Positions 53,785 through 63,400 of a stretch of DNA of 64,000 nt are shown one piece after another. A program made the translations under genes and the position numbers. The notes beneath the pieces were generated by a model that did not search any database, had not been told where the DNA came from, and saw only the letters and a program-made list of their open reading frames with translations. Source of the stretch: Achromobacter ruhlandii (lineage in GTDB: Bacteria > Pseudomonadota > Gammaproteobacteria > Burkholderiales > Burkholderiaceae_B); NCBI RefSeq assembly GCF_902859695.1, contig NZ_CADIJL010000001.1:62001-126000 (forward strand), given 5' to 3'. The number at the start of each line of letters is the position of its first letter. Within the stretch, counting starts at the first letter, position 1.

Positions 53785-55344
53785 ATGCACCACCTTCCTG
53801 TTTCCCGAGCGCTCGCGCTCAGCCTGGCCCTGGCCGCCGCGGGCGCGGCCCAGGCCGCCACCCTGACCATCGCCCAGCCGGCCGACATTCGCTCGACCAA
53901 TCCCGGCGTGAACCGCGACAACACCACCGACGGCGTGGTGCTGAACATGGTCGAGGGCCTGGTTGGTTACCGGGAGAACGGCACGGTGGCGCCGCTGCTG
54001 GCCAAGTCGGTCGACCTGTCCGAAGACGGCCTGACCTATACCTTCAAGCTGCGCGACGGCGTCAAGTTCCACAATGGCGCCACGCTGACATCGGCCGACG
54101 TGCTGTGGAGCTGGCAGCGCTACATGGATCCGAAGACGGACTGGCGCTGCCGCAGCGACTTCGACGGCCGCAACGGCCTGAAGGTCACGGACGTGACCGC
54201 GCCGGACGCGCAAACGGTCGTCATCAAGATCGACCGCAAGTCGGCGGTGTTTCTCGATTCGCTGGCGCGCACCGACTGTGGCATGACGGCGATCCTGAGC
54301 AAGGATTCGGTCAACGCCGATGGCTCCTGGAAGCAGCCGGTCGGCACCGGCCCGTACCAGTTCAAGGAGTGGAAGCGCGGCGAGTACGTGTTGTTGACGG
54401 CGTTCAAGGACTACGTGTCGCCCGGCGCGGGCGACAAGCCGGACGGCTACGTCGGCGCCAAGCGTCCGCTGGCCGACGAGGTCCGCTTCCTGGTGGTGCC
54501 GGACCCGTCGACCGCCAAGGCCGGCCTGGTGTCGGGCGCGATTGACGCGAGCCAGATCACCATCACCGACGTGGCCGAGCTGAAGAACAATGCGGCGGTG
54601 TCGGTGATGAGCCCGCACGACGCCACCAAGCACACGCTGCTGTTCCAGACGCAGGATCCGGTGCTCAAGAACGTCAAGCTGCGCCAGGCGATCGCGGCGG
54701 CGCTGGATATTCCGCAGGTGGTGGCGGCGGCTTCCGAGGGCCTGGGGCAGTTGAACAACTCCGCGGTGTACGCGGGGTCGGCCTACTACCAGGAGGCCGA
54801 GAAGCGCACCTACAAGTACGATCCGGCGCGCGCGCAGCAGTTGCTCAAGGAAGCGGGCTACAAGGGCGAGCCGATCGTGATCTACGCCAACAAGCGCGCG
54901 CATGTGCCGAGCTATCAGGTGGCGGTGATCGCGCAGGCGATGATGCAGGCGGTGGGCATCAACGCCAAGATCGAGGTGCTGGAGTGGGCCACGCAGCTGG
55001 ACCGCTACAACACGGGCAAGTACCAGATCAGTTCGTTCACGTTCTCGTCGCGGATCGATCCGGCGTTGAGTTTCGAGCAGTTCGCGGGCGACAAGAGCAA
55101 GCAGCCGCGCAAGGTCTGGGATGATCCCGAGGCGCAGAAGCTGATCGACGAGAGCTTCCTGGAGTCGGATCCGGCGAAGCGGCAGAAGCTGTTTGACCAG
55201 CTGCATGCGTTGATGCTGGAGCAGACGCCTTTGTTGGTGCTTTATAACGGGGCGGATGCTTGGGCGACCAACAAGCGGGTGCAGGGGTTTTCGGTTTGGG
55301 AGGGGAAGCCGCGGGCTTGGGAGACTAAGATCGTTGGCAAGTAA
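53785..55344 (+). CDS. SBP_bac_5 dipeptide/oligopeptide-type binding protein 1
   Basis: A 519-residue periplasmic binding protein with signal peptide (SRALALSLALAAAGAAQA-A). Family-5 features include ADIRSTNPGVNRDN, LRDGVKFHNGATLTSADVLW and the late QDPVLKNVKLRQAIAAALD. Two cysteines (DWRCRSDF, RTDCGMTAIL) are conserved with the second binding protein and should form a disulfide. It presumably delivers substrate to the DppBC-type permeases encoded upstream. It is a clear paralogue of the protein at 55784-57346. Confidence 0.93.
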   Translation: MHHLPVSRALALSLALAAAGAAQAATLTIAQPADIRSTNPGVNRDNTTDGVVLNMVEGLVGYRENGTVAPLLAKSVDLSEDGLTYTFKLRDGVKFHNGATLTSADVLWSWQRYMDPKTDWRCRSDFDGRNGLKVTDVTAPDAQTVVIKIDRKSAVFLDSLARTDCGMTAILSKDSVNADGSWKQPVGTGPYQFKEWKRGEYVLLTAFKDYVSPGAGDKPDGYVGAKRPLADEVRFLVVPDPSTAKAGLVSGAIDASQITITDVAELKNNAAVSVMSPHDATKHTLLFQTQDPVLKNVKLRQAIAAALDIPQVVAAASEGLGQLNNSAVYAGSAYYQEAEKRTYKYDPARAQQLLKEAGYKGEPIVIYANKRAHVPSYQVAVIAQAMMQAVGINAKIEVLEWATQLDRYNTGKYQISSFTFSSRIDPALSFEQFAGDKSKQPRKVWDDPEAQKLIDESFLESDPAKRQKLFDQLHALMLEQTPLLVLYNGADAWATNKRVQGFSVWEGKPRAWETKIVGK

Positions 55345-55377
55345 GTCGCTTTTTTCGGGCGGTCTCTTTTTGGTGCC

Positions 55378-55543
55378 GTCCGGGGCGGCGTTGGCCTGGC
55401 GTGCGCGGGGCTACGATTGCGGTCCGGAGCGTTCGCTCCGGACTTCCCCGTTGTCATCTTCGTCACAGCCTGCGGCTGTTCCTTCAGATTCCCTCGGGCG
55501 CATCTACACGCCCCGCGCACGCCAGGCCAACGCCGCCCCGGAC
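55378..55543 (+). repeat. structured inverted-repeat element, copy B
   Basis: A perfect 34-bp stem (55378-55411 with 55510-55543) encloses a 98-nt core at 55412-55509. Inside are hairpin GTCCGGAGC/GCTCCGGAC with loop GTTC, and ACAGCC/GGCTGT with loop TGC. Compared with copy A the core is about 87% identical, the second hairpin changes on both sides (CAGCC/GGCTG versus AGGCC/GGCCT), and the basal stem is entirely different in sequence but fully paired. Eight T follow at 55577-55584. A T-run hairpin shared with copy A lies near 55640-55666. It lies between the two convergent binding-protein genes; no protein gene occurs in 55345-55783. Confidence 0.8.
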
Positions 55544-55738
55544 TCGACCGTTGAAGCTTGACGGTTGCCGGGGCGGTTTTTTTTGCTTGGGGTACCTGGA
55601 TGCAACGGAGGGTGGGGGCGAGTCTTGCGGGGCCCGCGCAAAGGCGGCCGCGCGGGCGGCCTTTTTGAGCTTGCGTGGTGTCTTGCGGTTGGGGTTGGCG
55701 CTGCGCGTGGGCTGGGGCTGCCGCTGTTTATTTGCAAT

Positions 55739-55768
55739 GCAAAGAGGCCGCTTTCGCGGCCTCTTTGC
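55739..55768 (-). terminator. terminator of binding protein 2 gene
   Basis: Thirteen-bp arms GCAAAGAGGCCGC / GCGGCCTCTTTGC with a 4-nt loop, 15 bp after the stop of the minus-strand gene. Confidence 0.7.
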
Positions 55769-55783
55769 TTGGCGTTGCGCGGG

Positions 55784-57346
55784 TTACTTCGCCACGCGCT
55801 CCACTTCCCAGGCGCGCGGCTTCTTCACGGCCCAGGGGGTGTAGCCCTTGATATCGCTGCGGAAGGCGCCGATGTCCAGGCCGTTGTAGAGCGGGATGCT
55901 GGGGACGTCGGCCAGGAACAGCTTGTGCAGCTGGTCGAAGGCGGCCTGGCGCTTGGCGTGGTCGGTGTCGACCGAGGCGGCGTCCAGGAGCTTCTGGGCG
56001 TCGGGGTTGTCCCAGACCTTGCGCGGCTGCTTGGCCTTGTCGCCGGTGACCATTTCGTAGTTCAGCGCCGCGTCCAGGCGGGCGGAGTACGGGAAGGTCA
56101 TCATCTGGTAGGTGCCGGCGTTGTAGCGGTCGAGCTGGGTGGCCCATTCGGACACGGACAGCTTGGCGTTGATGCCGACGGCCTGCAGCATGGCCTGGAT
56201 GATGACGGCGGAGTTGTACGACTGCGGGTAGCGCTTGGTGGTGATGAGCTCGATCTCCTGGCCCTTGTAGCCGGCTTCCTTGAGCAGCTTCTGGGCCAGC
56301 GCCGGGTCGTATTTCCAGCCTTCCTTCTGGGTGGCGTCGTGGTACGGCGAGACCAGCGGGACGATGGAGTTGTTGGGCTTGGCCAGGCCTTCGGTGACGG
56401 CGGCGGCCAACTGGTCGTAGTCGATGGCGTGGGCCAGGGCCTGGCGGATCTTGGGATTGGACAGCAGCGGGTCCCTGGTCTGCAGCAGCAGCGCGGTCAT
56501 GCTCATGACGGGCGCGTAGGCGACCTTGACGTTGGGGGTGCCTTGCAACACCGGCACGTCGTTGTTGGAGACGTCCTCGATGATGTCGATGTTGCCGCGT
56601 TGCAGGGCGGCCTTGGCGGTGGAGTCGTCGGGCACGATGACGAAGCGCACTTCATCGACCAGGGGGCGCTTGGAGCCGGTGTAGCCGTCGCGCTTGCCGT
56701 CGCGGTTGGCGTAGTCGGCGAACCTGGTCAGGCGCACGTATTCGCCGCGCTTCCATTCGGCGAAGGCGAAGGGGCCGGTGCCGATGGGTTTGTCCCAGCT
56801 GCCGTCGGCCTTGACCGAGGCCTTCTGCAGGATGCCCGTGCCGCCACAGTCGGCGCGCGCCAGCGAGGCCAGGAACAGGCTGCTGGGTTTTTCCAGGTGG
56901 TAGACCACGGTCTGGGCGTCGGGCGCCTCGACGCCGGTGACCTTGACGGTGCCGCGGCCATCGAATTCGCTGGCGCAGCGCCAGCCGGCGTTGGCGGCGG
57001 TGTAGTGCTGCCAGGTCCAGAGCACGTCGGCCGAGGTCAGCGGCGCGCCGTTGTGGAACTTGACGCCCTGGCGCAGCTTGAAGGTGTAGGTCTTGCCATC
57101 GGGGCTGATGTCGATGGACTCGGCCAGCAGCGGGCGGACCTCGGCATCCTCGCCGTAGGCCACCAGGCCCTCGACGACGTGCAGCACCACCGCGTCGCTG
57201 TTGCTGTCGCGGTTCACGCCGGGTTCGGTCGAGCGGATGTCGGCGGTGAACGAGATGCGCAGCGGCGCGGGCGCCTGGGCCCAGGCTGATCCGCTCAGCG
57301 CGCCCAGCGCCAGGGCAATCGCGGTGTTCAGGAGTTTGATTGTCAT
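55784..57346 (-). CDS. SBP_bac_5 dipeptide/oligopeptide-type binding protein 2
   Basis: A 520-residue periplasmic binding protein with signal peptide (NTAIALALGALSGSAWA-Q). It parallels binding protein 1 throughout: ADIRSTEPGVNRDS, LRQGVKFHNGAPLTSADVLW, cysteines in GWRCASEF and RADCGGTGIL, and LEWATQLDRY-like VSEWATQLDRYNAGTY. A duplication with divergence is likely, giving one importer two binding proteins. It follows the C45 hydrolase gene by 73 bp on the same strand, so both should be transcribed from the promoter next to operator 5. Confidence 0.93.
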   Translation of the reverse strand: MTIKLLNTAIALALGALSGSAWAQAPAPLRISFTADIRSTEPGVNRDSNSDAVVLHVVEGLVAYGEDAEVRPLLAESIDISPDGKTYTFKLRQGVKFHNGAPLTSADVLWTWQHYTAANAGWRCASEFDGRGTVKVTGVEAPDAQTVVYHLEKPSSLFLASLARADCGGTGILQKASVKADGSWDKPIGTGPFAFAEWKRGEYVRLTRFADYANRDGKRDGYTGSKRPLVDEVRFVIVPDDSTAKAALQRGNIDIIEDVSNNDVPVLQGTPNVKVAYAPVMSMTALLLQTRDPLLSNPKIRQALAHAIDYDQLAAAVTEGLAKPNNSIVPLVSPYHDATQKEGWKYDPALAQKLLKEAGYKGQEIELITTKRYPQSYNSAVIIQAMLQAVGINAKLSVSEWATQLDRYNAGTYQMMTFPYSARLDAALNYEMVTGDKAKQPRKVWDNPDAQKLLDAASVDTDHAKRQAAFDQLHKLFLADVPSIPLYNGLDIGAFRSDIKGYTPWAVKKPRAWEVERVAK

Positions 57347-57419
57347 CGATGCGTTTCCAGGGAGGGCGCGGGCGGCCGGGCATCCGGCCGCCGCCAACAG
57401 TTCAGGGGACTGGCAGAGA

Positions 57420-58556
57420 TCAGGCCGCGGCCAGCAGTTCGGGCTCGGCGTCCAGGCTGTAGCGGGTAAACGTGCGATTCAGCGCCGGCAGCGGCGCCAC
57501 TTCCATCAGGCCGGCGGCCGGCTCCATGACGACCATGGCGACGGTGGCCGACAGGTTGTCGTGGCTGCCCGGGCGCGGCGGGCGGCAGACCGAGTAGGGC
57601 GTGCCGAAGTCGTCGAACAGCGCGCGCTTGAGGTCTTCGCGCGTCAGCTTGTCCTTCTCGTTCAGCAGGCGGCGCACGCGCCAGTCGCGGTAGGCGCTTT
57701 CCGGGGTGCTGGCGCGGCCGGTGTCGCGCAGCTTGCCCAGCGCGACTTCGCTGACCCAGTGGTTGGCGTGCACGATCAGGTCGTCGGCGCCCGGGTAGAT
57801 CGGGAAGGCTTCATCGGTGGTGCACTCGTAGTCCACGCCGAAGCCGGCGGCCATGCCGATCATGATGTTGTTCGAGCACGACTTCTGGGTGGTGCTGACG
57901 GCCTTGATGGCCAGCGCGAAGTGTTCCTGCTCCAGCACCTTGCGGCGGATCAGCGACAGCGGCACGCCCAACTGGCGGAAGTCGCGGTCGGATTCCAGGT
58001 AGTTGGCGGTGATCGACACGCCGGCGCTGTTCAGGCCGCTGCGGGCCAGTCCGCCGGCCTCGACGAAGGTCAGGATGTCCGGGCCGTTGTCGTTGCGCAC
58101 GCGCAGCACGATGGCGGTCTCGGCGCATTCGGCGCGCCAGTCCCAGTTCTGCCCATGGATCAGGCGGCCGTTGGCCGAGCGGGTCGGCAGGATCAGGGCG
58201 CCGGTGCAGCCGTCGCCCGGTTCGAGTTCGGCGGCTTTCTTCTTTTCGGCGCGGGCCTTGGCGATGACTTCGGTGCGGGCGTTGACCATCACGATGTCTT
58301 CGAAGGGCACCTTGGCGCCGGCGGCGATGCCGCGCATTTCCTCTAGATAGTGCGGTGCGAAGTTCTCGATCTCGCGGGCGAAGCTTTCGATGAGGCGGGT
58401 GCGCGCCATGGCGTCGTAACCCAGATCGACCAGCGTCTGGCCGTACATGGCGGCGCTCTTGCGCACGCGGTCGGCGGCCTGCTGGCCATAGGCGCGGCCA
58501 CGGGCCTCGGGGGTACCGGAGACCGATACGAACGGGAATTGGGTGATCTGGGTCAT
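57420..58556 (-). CDS. C45-family autoproteolytic acyltransferase/amidase
   Basis: A 378-residue protein of peptidase family C45 (acyl-CoA:6-aminopenicillanate acyltransferase-like, Ntn-hydrolase fold). Family features: GRAYGQQAADRV near the N-terminus, the GDGCTGAL cleavage site whose C117 would become the N-terminal nucleophile after self-cleavage, and GRLIHGQNWDWR. There is no signal peptide, so it is cytoplasmic. Ntn enzymes of this kind cleave or transfer amide bonds. It may hydrolyse the imported compound. First gene of the operon with binding protein 2. Start at MTQITQFPFV; an ATG 18 codons upstream is possible. Confidence 0.88.
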   Translation of the reverse strand: MTQITQFPFVSVSGTPEARGRAYGQQAADRVRKSAAMYGQTLVDLGYDAMARTRLIESFAREIENFAPHYLEEMRGIAAGAKVPFEDIVMVNARTEVIAKARAEKKKAAELEPGDGCTGALILPTRSANGRLIHGQNWDWRAECAETAIVLRVRNDNGPDILTFVEAGGLARSGLNSAGVSITANYLESDRDFRQLGVPLSLIRRKVLEQEHFALAIKAVSTTQKSCSNNIMIGMAAGFGVDYECTTDEAFPIYPGADDLIVHANHWVSEVALGKLRDTGRASTPESAYRDWRVRRLLNEKDKLTREDLKRALFDDFGTPYSVCRPPRPGSHDNLSATVAMVVMEPAAGLMEVAPLPALNRTFTRYSLDAEPELLAAA

Positions 58557-58625
58557 GGACGGATAGCGGCGCGCGGCGCCGTGAGGTCGGGGAAGGGGAG
58601 AATGTTGCAAAAATATTAGCTTATT

Positions 58626-58635
58626 TTGGCGCCAA
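58626..58635. promoter_or_regulatory. TTGGCGCCAA operator 5
   Basis: TTGGCGCCAA core flanked by AT-rich sequence, 69 bp before the C45 gene start on the minus strand. Fifth copy in the locus. Confidence 0.7.
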
Positions 58636-58875
58636 TATTACCGAGGGTTTGCCCGGAGATGGAGCGCAGACGCGGACCTGGCTCGCGGCGGCTGCCCGGC
58701 ACGGACACCGTCCGCGTCCGGTGGGACACTCGGGGGCTTCGGGGGGCGCCTTGGGCGCGCTGCCGGTGACCTTCCCGGCGATCGGGCTCAACAAGACCGG
58801 GCAAGGACGGGTACGGCGCTGTTGCGGGGGAGAGCGGCGCATCGACCCCGTGGTGCTCGCTTCCCGCATCAAGGA

Positions 58876-58909
58876 ACAGGCCCCCGCGCCGTAGGCGTCG
58901 GGGGCCTGT
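58876..58909 (-). terminator. terminator after OMF gene
   Basis: ACAGGCCCCC pairs with GGGGGCCTGT, with additional GC pairs toward the loop, 30 bp after the OMF stop on the minus strand. Confidence 0.5.
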
Positions 58910-58939
58910 GGGCGCCGCGCGGGCAGCGCGGCGTAGCGG

Positions 58940-60463
58940 TCACTGCTGCTGCTGAGCTTGAGCCGCTTGCGGACTGGCCGCCGCACCTTCGTTGGCCCGG
59001 TGCCCCGGCGCCTGCGGCGCGCGCACCGGCGAACCCATCGCCTGGAACAGCGCCGCCGTCTCGGTCAGGCGGGCATTGGCGTATTCCACTTCCCGCACCC
59101 GCGCCGCGACGTAATGCTGTTCGCTGGCGTACGCGGTGTAGGGCGCCAGCGCGCCCAGGCGCACGCGGTTGGCGGTGTTGCGGTGCGACTGCTCCGCGGC
59201 CCGGCGCGAGGCCTCTGCCGAGGCCAGCGCCTGCCCGTCCGCCTCCAGTTGCGCCAGGGTGTCGGCCACGTCGCGGAAGGCGGTCAGCACGGTCTGCTTG
59301 TATTGCAGCACCGCCGCCTCATAGCGCTCCTTGGCGGCGCTGCGTTCGGCCAGCAGCGCGCCGCCGTGGAAGATCGGCTGCGTCAGCGACGCGCCCACCG
59401 CCCAGATCGAGCCCGCGCCCGACAGCGCCGTTGGCCAACTGAAGCCGCCTTTGCCCATCGACGCCGACAGCGACAGGCTGGGGAACAACTGCGCCGTGGC
59501 CACGCCGACGTCGGCCGCCGCCGCGCGCAGCACGGCCTCGGCGACGTGGATGTCGGGCCGCGCCGCCAGCAGTTCGGACGGCACCAGCACCGGCACCTCC
59601 TCGGGCACCGCGATCATGGCGAAGGCCAGGTCCGGCGGGGCCTGATCCGGGCTGCGGCCCATCAGCACCGCCAGCGCGTGGCGCGTGGCCTGCCATTGCG
59701 CGCGCAGGCCCGGTAGCGAGGCTTCCAGCGTGGCGGCGTCCTGGTCGGCCTGCAGCGCGTCGTTCTGCGAGGCCGAGCCCAGTTCGTAGCGGCGCTGGGT
59801 GTCGCGCGCCACCTGGCGCGCCAGCACCACCTGCTTTTCGGTCAACGCCACCCGCTCGGCCAGCGACGCCGAGGTGATGGCGCCGGTGACGATGTTGCCG
59901 GCCAGGGAACGGCGCGCCGATTCGAGCTGATAGGCCTGCTGTTCCACCTGGGCCGCGCGCGACACGTTCTCGAAGCGCGCCGCGCCGAACAGGTCGAGGT
60001 CGTACTTGGCCTGGACCTGGCCGGTGAAGACGTTGTAGAGCGCCGTGGGTTGCGGCAGGTTCGGCATGGTCAGCGCGCGCTTGCGCGAAACGTCGGCGCC
60101 GGCATCCACCGATGGCAGCAGCGACGAATTGACCTGTCCGCGCAACTGTTCGCGCGCGCCGGCCAGATTGCGCTCGGCCGCGGCCAGGTCCGGGCTGTTG
60201 GCCAGGCCTTCTTCCACCATGGCGTTGAGCGCGTCCGAGCCAAAGCGTTTCCACCATTCGGGCACCGGACGGCCGTCGCGCGCATAACGCTGCGCCACGC
60301 CCTGCGCCGGCGCGCCGGCGGCGGGCAGCGCTTCGACGCCGTATTGCGCGGGCTGCGCCATCGCCGGCGGCTTGCTATCGGGGGCGAAGGCGCAGGCGCC
60401 CAGCGCCAGCAACAGCGGCAGGGTGGCCAGGCGCCAGGCCGGGGTCGGGAGACGGAGGGACAT
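58940..60463 (-). CDS. RND efflux outer-membrane factor, NodT/OprM type
   Basis: A 507-residue TolC-family lipoprotein: signal sequence with lipobox LGAC (Cys 24), then two OEP repeats of long helices (PEWWKRFGSDALNAMVEEGL, ANSPDLAAAERNLAGAREQL; AAAADVGVATAQLFPSLSLS, LLAERSAAKERYEAAVLQY). It forms the trimeric exit duct for the RND pump encoded just upstream (2 bp gap). The last 20 residues are Ala/Gln-rich (AQAQQQQ), an unusual low-complexity tail. Confidence 0.92.
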   Translation of the reverse strand: MSLRLPTPAWRLATLPLLLALGACAFAPDSKPPAMAQPAQYGVEALPAAGAPAQGVAQRYARDGRPVPEWWKRFGSDALNAMVEEGLANSPDLAAAERNLAGAREQLRGQVNSSLLPSVDAGADVSRKRALTMPNLPQPTALYNVFTGQVQAKYDLDLFGAARFENVSRAAQVEQQAYQLESARRSLAGNIVTGAITSASLAERVALTEKQVVLARQVARDTQRRYELGSASQNDALQADQDAATLEASLPGLRAQWQATRHALAVLMGRSPDQAPPDLAFAMIAVPEEVPVLVPSELLAARPDIHVAEAVLRAAAADVGVATAQLFPSLSLSASMGKGGFSWPTALSGAGSIWAVGASLTQPIFHGGALLAERSAAKERYEAAVLQYKQTVLTAFRDVADTLAQLEADGQALASAEASRRAAEQSHRNTANRVRLGALAPYTAYASEQHYVAARVREVEYANARLTETAALFQAMGSPVRAPQAPGHRANEGAAASPQAAQAQQQQ

Positions 60464-60465
60464 CG

Positions 60466-63400
60466 TCAGGCTCCTCGTTCTACGTTGTCGCCGGCGTGGG
60501 CGCCGGGCGGCACGCCTTCGGGTTCCTCGCGCTCGTCGTGGCGCACGCGGAACCAGGCCGCGTACAGCGCGGGCAAAAAGAACAGCGTCAGCACCGTGGC
60601 GCTGGTGATGCCGCCCATCAGGGCCGTGGCCATGGGACCGAAGAAGTTGCTGCGCAGCAGCGGGATCAGCGCCAGCACCGCGGCCGCGGCCGTCAACGTG
60701 ATGGGGCGGAAGCGCCGCACCGTGGCGCCGACGATGGCGTCCACGCGCTTGTGCCCGGCGCTGATGTCCTGCTCGATCTGGTCGACCAGGATCACCGAGT
60801 TGCGCATGATGATGCCGAACATCGCGATCACGCCCAGCATGGCGACAAAGCCGAACGGCTTGCCGAACAGCAGCAGCGCGGCCACCACGCCGATCAGGCC
60901 GAGCGGCGCGGTCAGCACCACCATCAGCACGCGGGCGAAGCTCTGCAACTGCACCATCAGCAGCGTCAGCACCGCCACGATCATGATGGGCATCTGCGCG
61001 TTGATGGACGACTGGCCCTTGGCGCTTTCCTCGACCGGGCCGCCGACCTCGATGCGGTAGCCCACCGGCAGTTCGGCGCGCAGCGCGTCCAGCTTCTTGT
61101 CGATGGCGTGGGTCACGTCAATGCCCTGCGCGCCGGCCTTGACGTCGGCCTGCACGGTGATGGTGGGCTGGCGGTCGCGTTCCCAGATCACGCCGTATTC
61201 CAGGCCGTAGCGCACCTGGCCCAGGCTGCCCAGCGGCACCGGGCCGTTGGGCGTGGGCATGGCCAGCGTGGCCAGGCGGCCCGGATCGACGCGCTCGCTG
61301 TCGGGGGCGCGCAGGCTGACGTTGATCAGCTTGTCGCGCTCGCGGTACTGCGTCACGGTGTAGCCGGACAGCGTCATCGCCAGGAAGCTGGAGATGTCGT
61401 TGGAGCTTACGCCGACCTCGCGGGCCTTCTGCTGGTCGATGTCAAAGCGCACCGAGCGCTCGGACGGTTCGTCCCAGTCGAACTGCACGTTGACCGAGCG
61501 GCTGTCGGCGCGCACTTCGGCGGCCACCTTCTCGGCCACCTGGCGCACCTCGGGGATCTTGTCGCCGCTGACGCGGAACTGCACCTGGAAGCCCACGGGC
61601 GGGCCATTTTCCAGCCGCGACAGGCGGCTGCGGATCGCCGGGAACTGCTCGCGCAGCACCGGCTCCAGCCAGTGCGCCAGCTTCTCGCGGTCTTCCACCG
61701 AGTTGGCGGTGATGACGATCTGCGCGAAGTTGGGCGTGGCCAGCTGCTGGTCCAGCGGCAGGTAGAAGCGCGGCGCGCCAGTGCCGACGAAGCTCACCGA
61801 ATGGGCGATCTCGGGCCGGCCGTCCAGCACTTTTTCAAGCCGCTCGACCTGGCGCAGCGTGGCCGCGAACGAGGCGCCTTCCTGCAGCCGCACGTCCACC
61901 AGCAGCTCGGTGCGGTCCGAGCTGGGGAAGAATTGCTGCGGCACCAGGCCGAAGCCGGCCATCGACAGGATGAACACCAGCACCGTTGCCAGCAGCACGC
62001 GCCAGCGGCGGTCCACGCACCACGCCACCCAGCCGCGCAGGCGCTGGTAGAAGCGGGTGTTGTAGATGTCGTGCTCGTGGTCATCGGGCAGGTGCGCCTC
62101 GCGCTTGCGCTCGGGCAGCATGCGGTAGCCCAGCAGCGGGATCAGCACCACCGCGGCGAACCACGAGGTGATCAGCGCGATCGCCGACACCTGGAAGATC
62201 GAGCGGGTGTATTCGCCGGTGCTGGACTTGGCCAGCGCGATCGGCAGGAAGCCGGCCACCGTCACCAGCGTGCCGGTCAGCATCGGGAAGGCGGTGCTGG
62301 TGTAGGCGAAGGCGGCGGCGCGCGCGCGGCTCCAGCCCTGTTCCAGCTTCACCGCCATCATCTCGACCGCGATGATGGCGTCGTCCACCAGCAGGCCCAG
62401 CGCCAGCACCAGCGTGCCCAGCGAGACCTTGTGCAGGCCGATGCCGAACATGTCCATGAACAGCGCGGTCACCGCCAGCACCACCGGAATCGAGATCACC
62501 ACCACCATGCCGGTGCGCAGCCCCAGCGACACCAGGCTGACGATCAGCACGATGGCCACGGCCTCGGCCACCGAGCGCAGGAATTCGTCCACCGAGAACG
62601 ACACCGCCTTGGGCATGCTCGACACCTCGGTCAGCGTCAGGCCGGCCGGCAGCCGCGCCTTGAGCTCGCCGAACTTGGCCTCCAGGGCCTTGCCCAGGTG
62701 CACCACGTCCTGACCTGGCTGCATTGTGATGCCGATGCCCAGCACCGGCTGGCCGCGCGTGCGCATCTGCTCGGCCGGGGGATCGTCGTAGCCGCGATGG
62801 ATGGTGGCGATATCGCCCAGCCTGATCGACTTGCCGTTGACGCGGATCAGCGTCTCGGCCAGCGCCCGGGTGTCCTGGAACTGGCCGCTGGGCCGCACGA
62901 AGATACGGTCGTCGGCGGTGGTCAGGGTGCCGGCGCTGGACACCGCGTTCTGGCTGTTGATGGCCTCGGCGATCTGCTGCGGCGACACGCCCAGGCGCGT
63001 GAGCTGCGTGTTGCTGATCTCGATGTAGACGTGCTCGGGCTGTTCGCCGAAGTAGTCGACCTTGGCCACGCCCGGCACGCGCAGCAGCACCGTGCGCAGA
63101 TTGTCGGCGTAGTCGCGCAACTGCGCCGGCGAGAAACCGTCGCCGGCCAGGGTGTAGATGTTGGTGTAGACGTCGCCGAACTCGTCATTGAAGAATGGCC
63201 CCTGCACGCCTTGCGGCAGGGTGGCGCCGATGTCGCCGACCTTCTTGCGCACCTGGTACCACTCGTTGGCCACCTCGCTGGCCGGGGCCGAGTCCTTCAT
63301 GGTGAAGAAGATCAGCGATTCGCCCGGGCGCGAGTAGCTGCGCAGGAAGTCCGTGGATGGCGTTTCCTGCAGCTTCTTGGCGATGCGGTCGGTGACCTGT

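Larger units (their letters stand above)
58557..58939. other. intergenic region, C45 gene / OMF gene
   Basis: About 383 bp. It holds operator 5 (58626-58635) in an AT-rich promoter segment (58600-58645) and the OMF terminator hairpin (58876-58909). The stretch 58650-58870 is GC-rich with short frames on both strands but no codon bias or ribosome site I would accept as a gene. Confidence 0.55.

Noticed and set aside
55401..55844. Open frames across structured element copy B
   Set aside because: Low-complexity translations spanning the inverted repeat and two terminators; no ribosome site or codon bias.
58649..58894. Small plus-strand open frame before the OMF terminator
   Set aside because: Arg/Gly/Pro-rich, no ribosome site, runs into the terminator hairpin of the opposite-strand gene.
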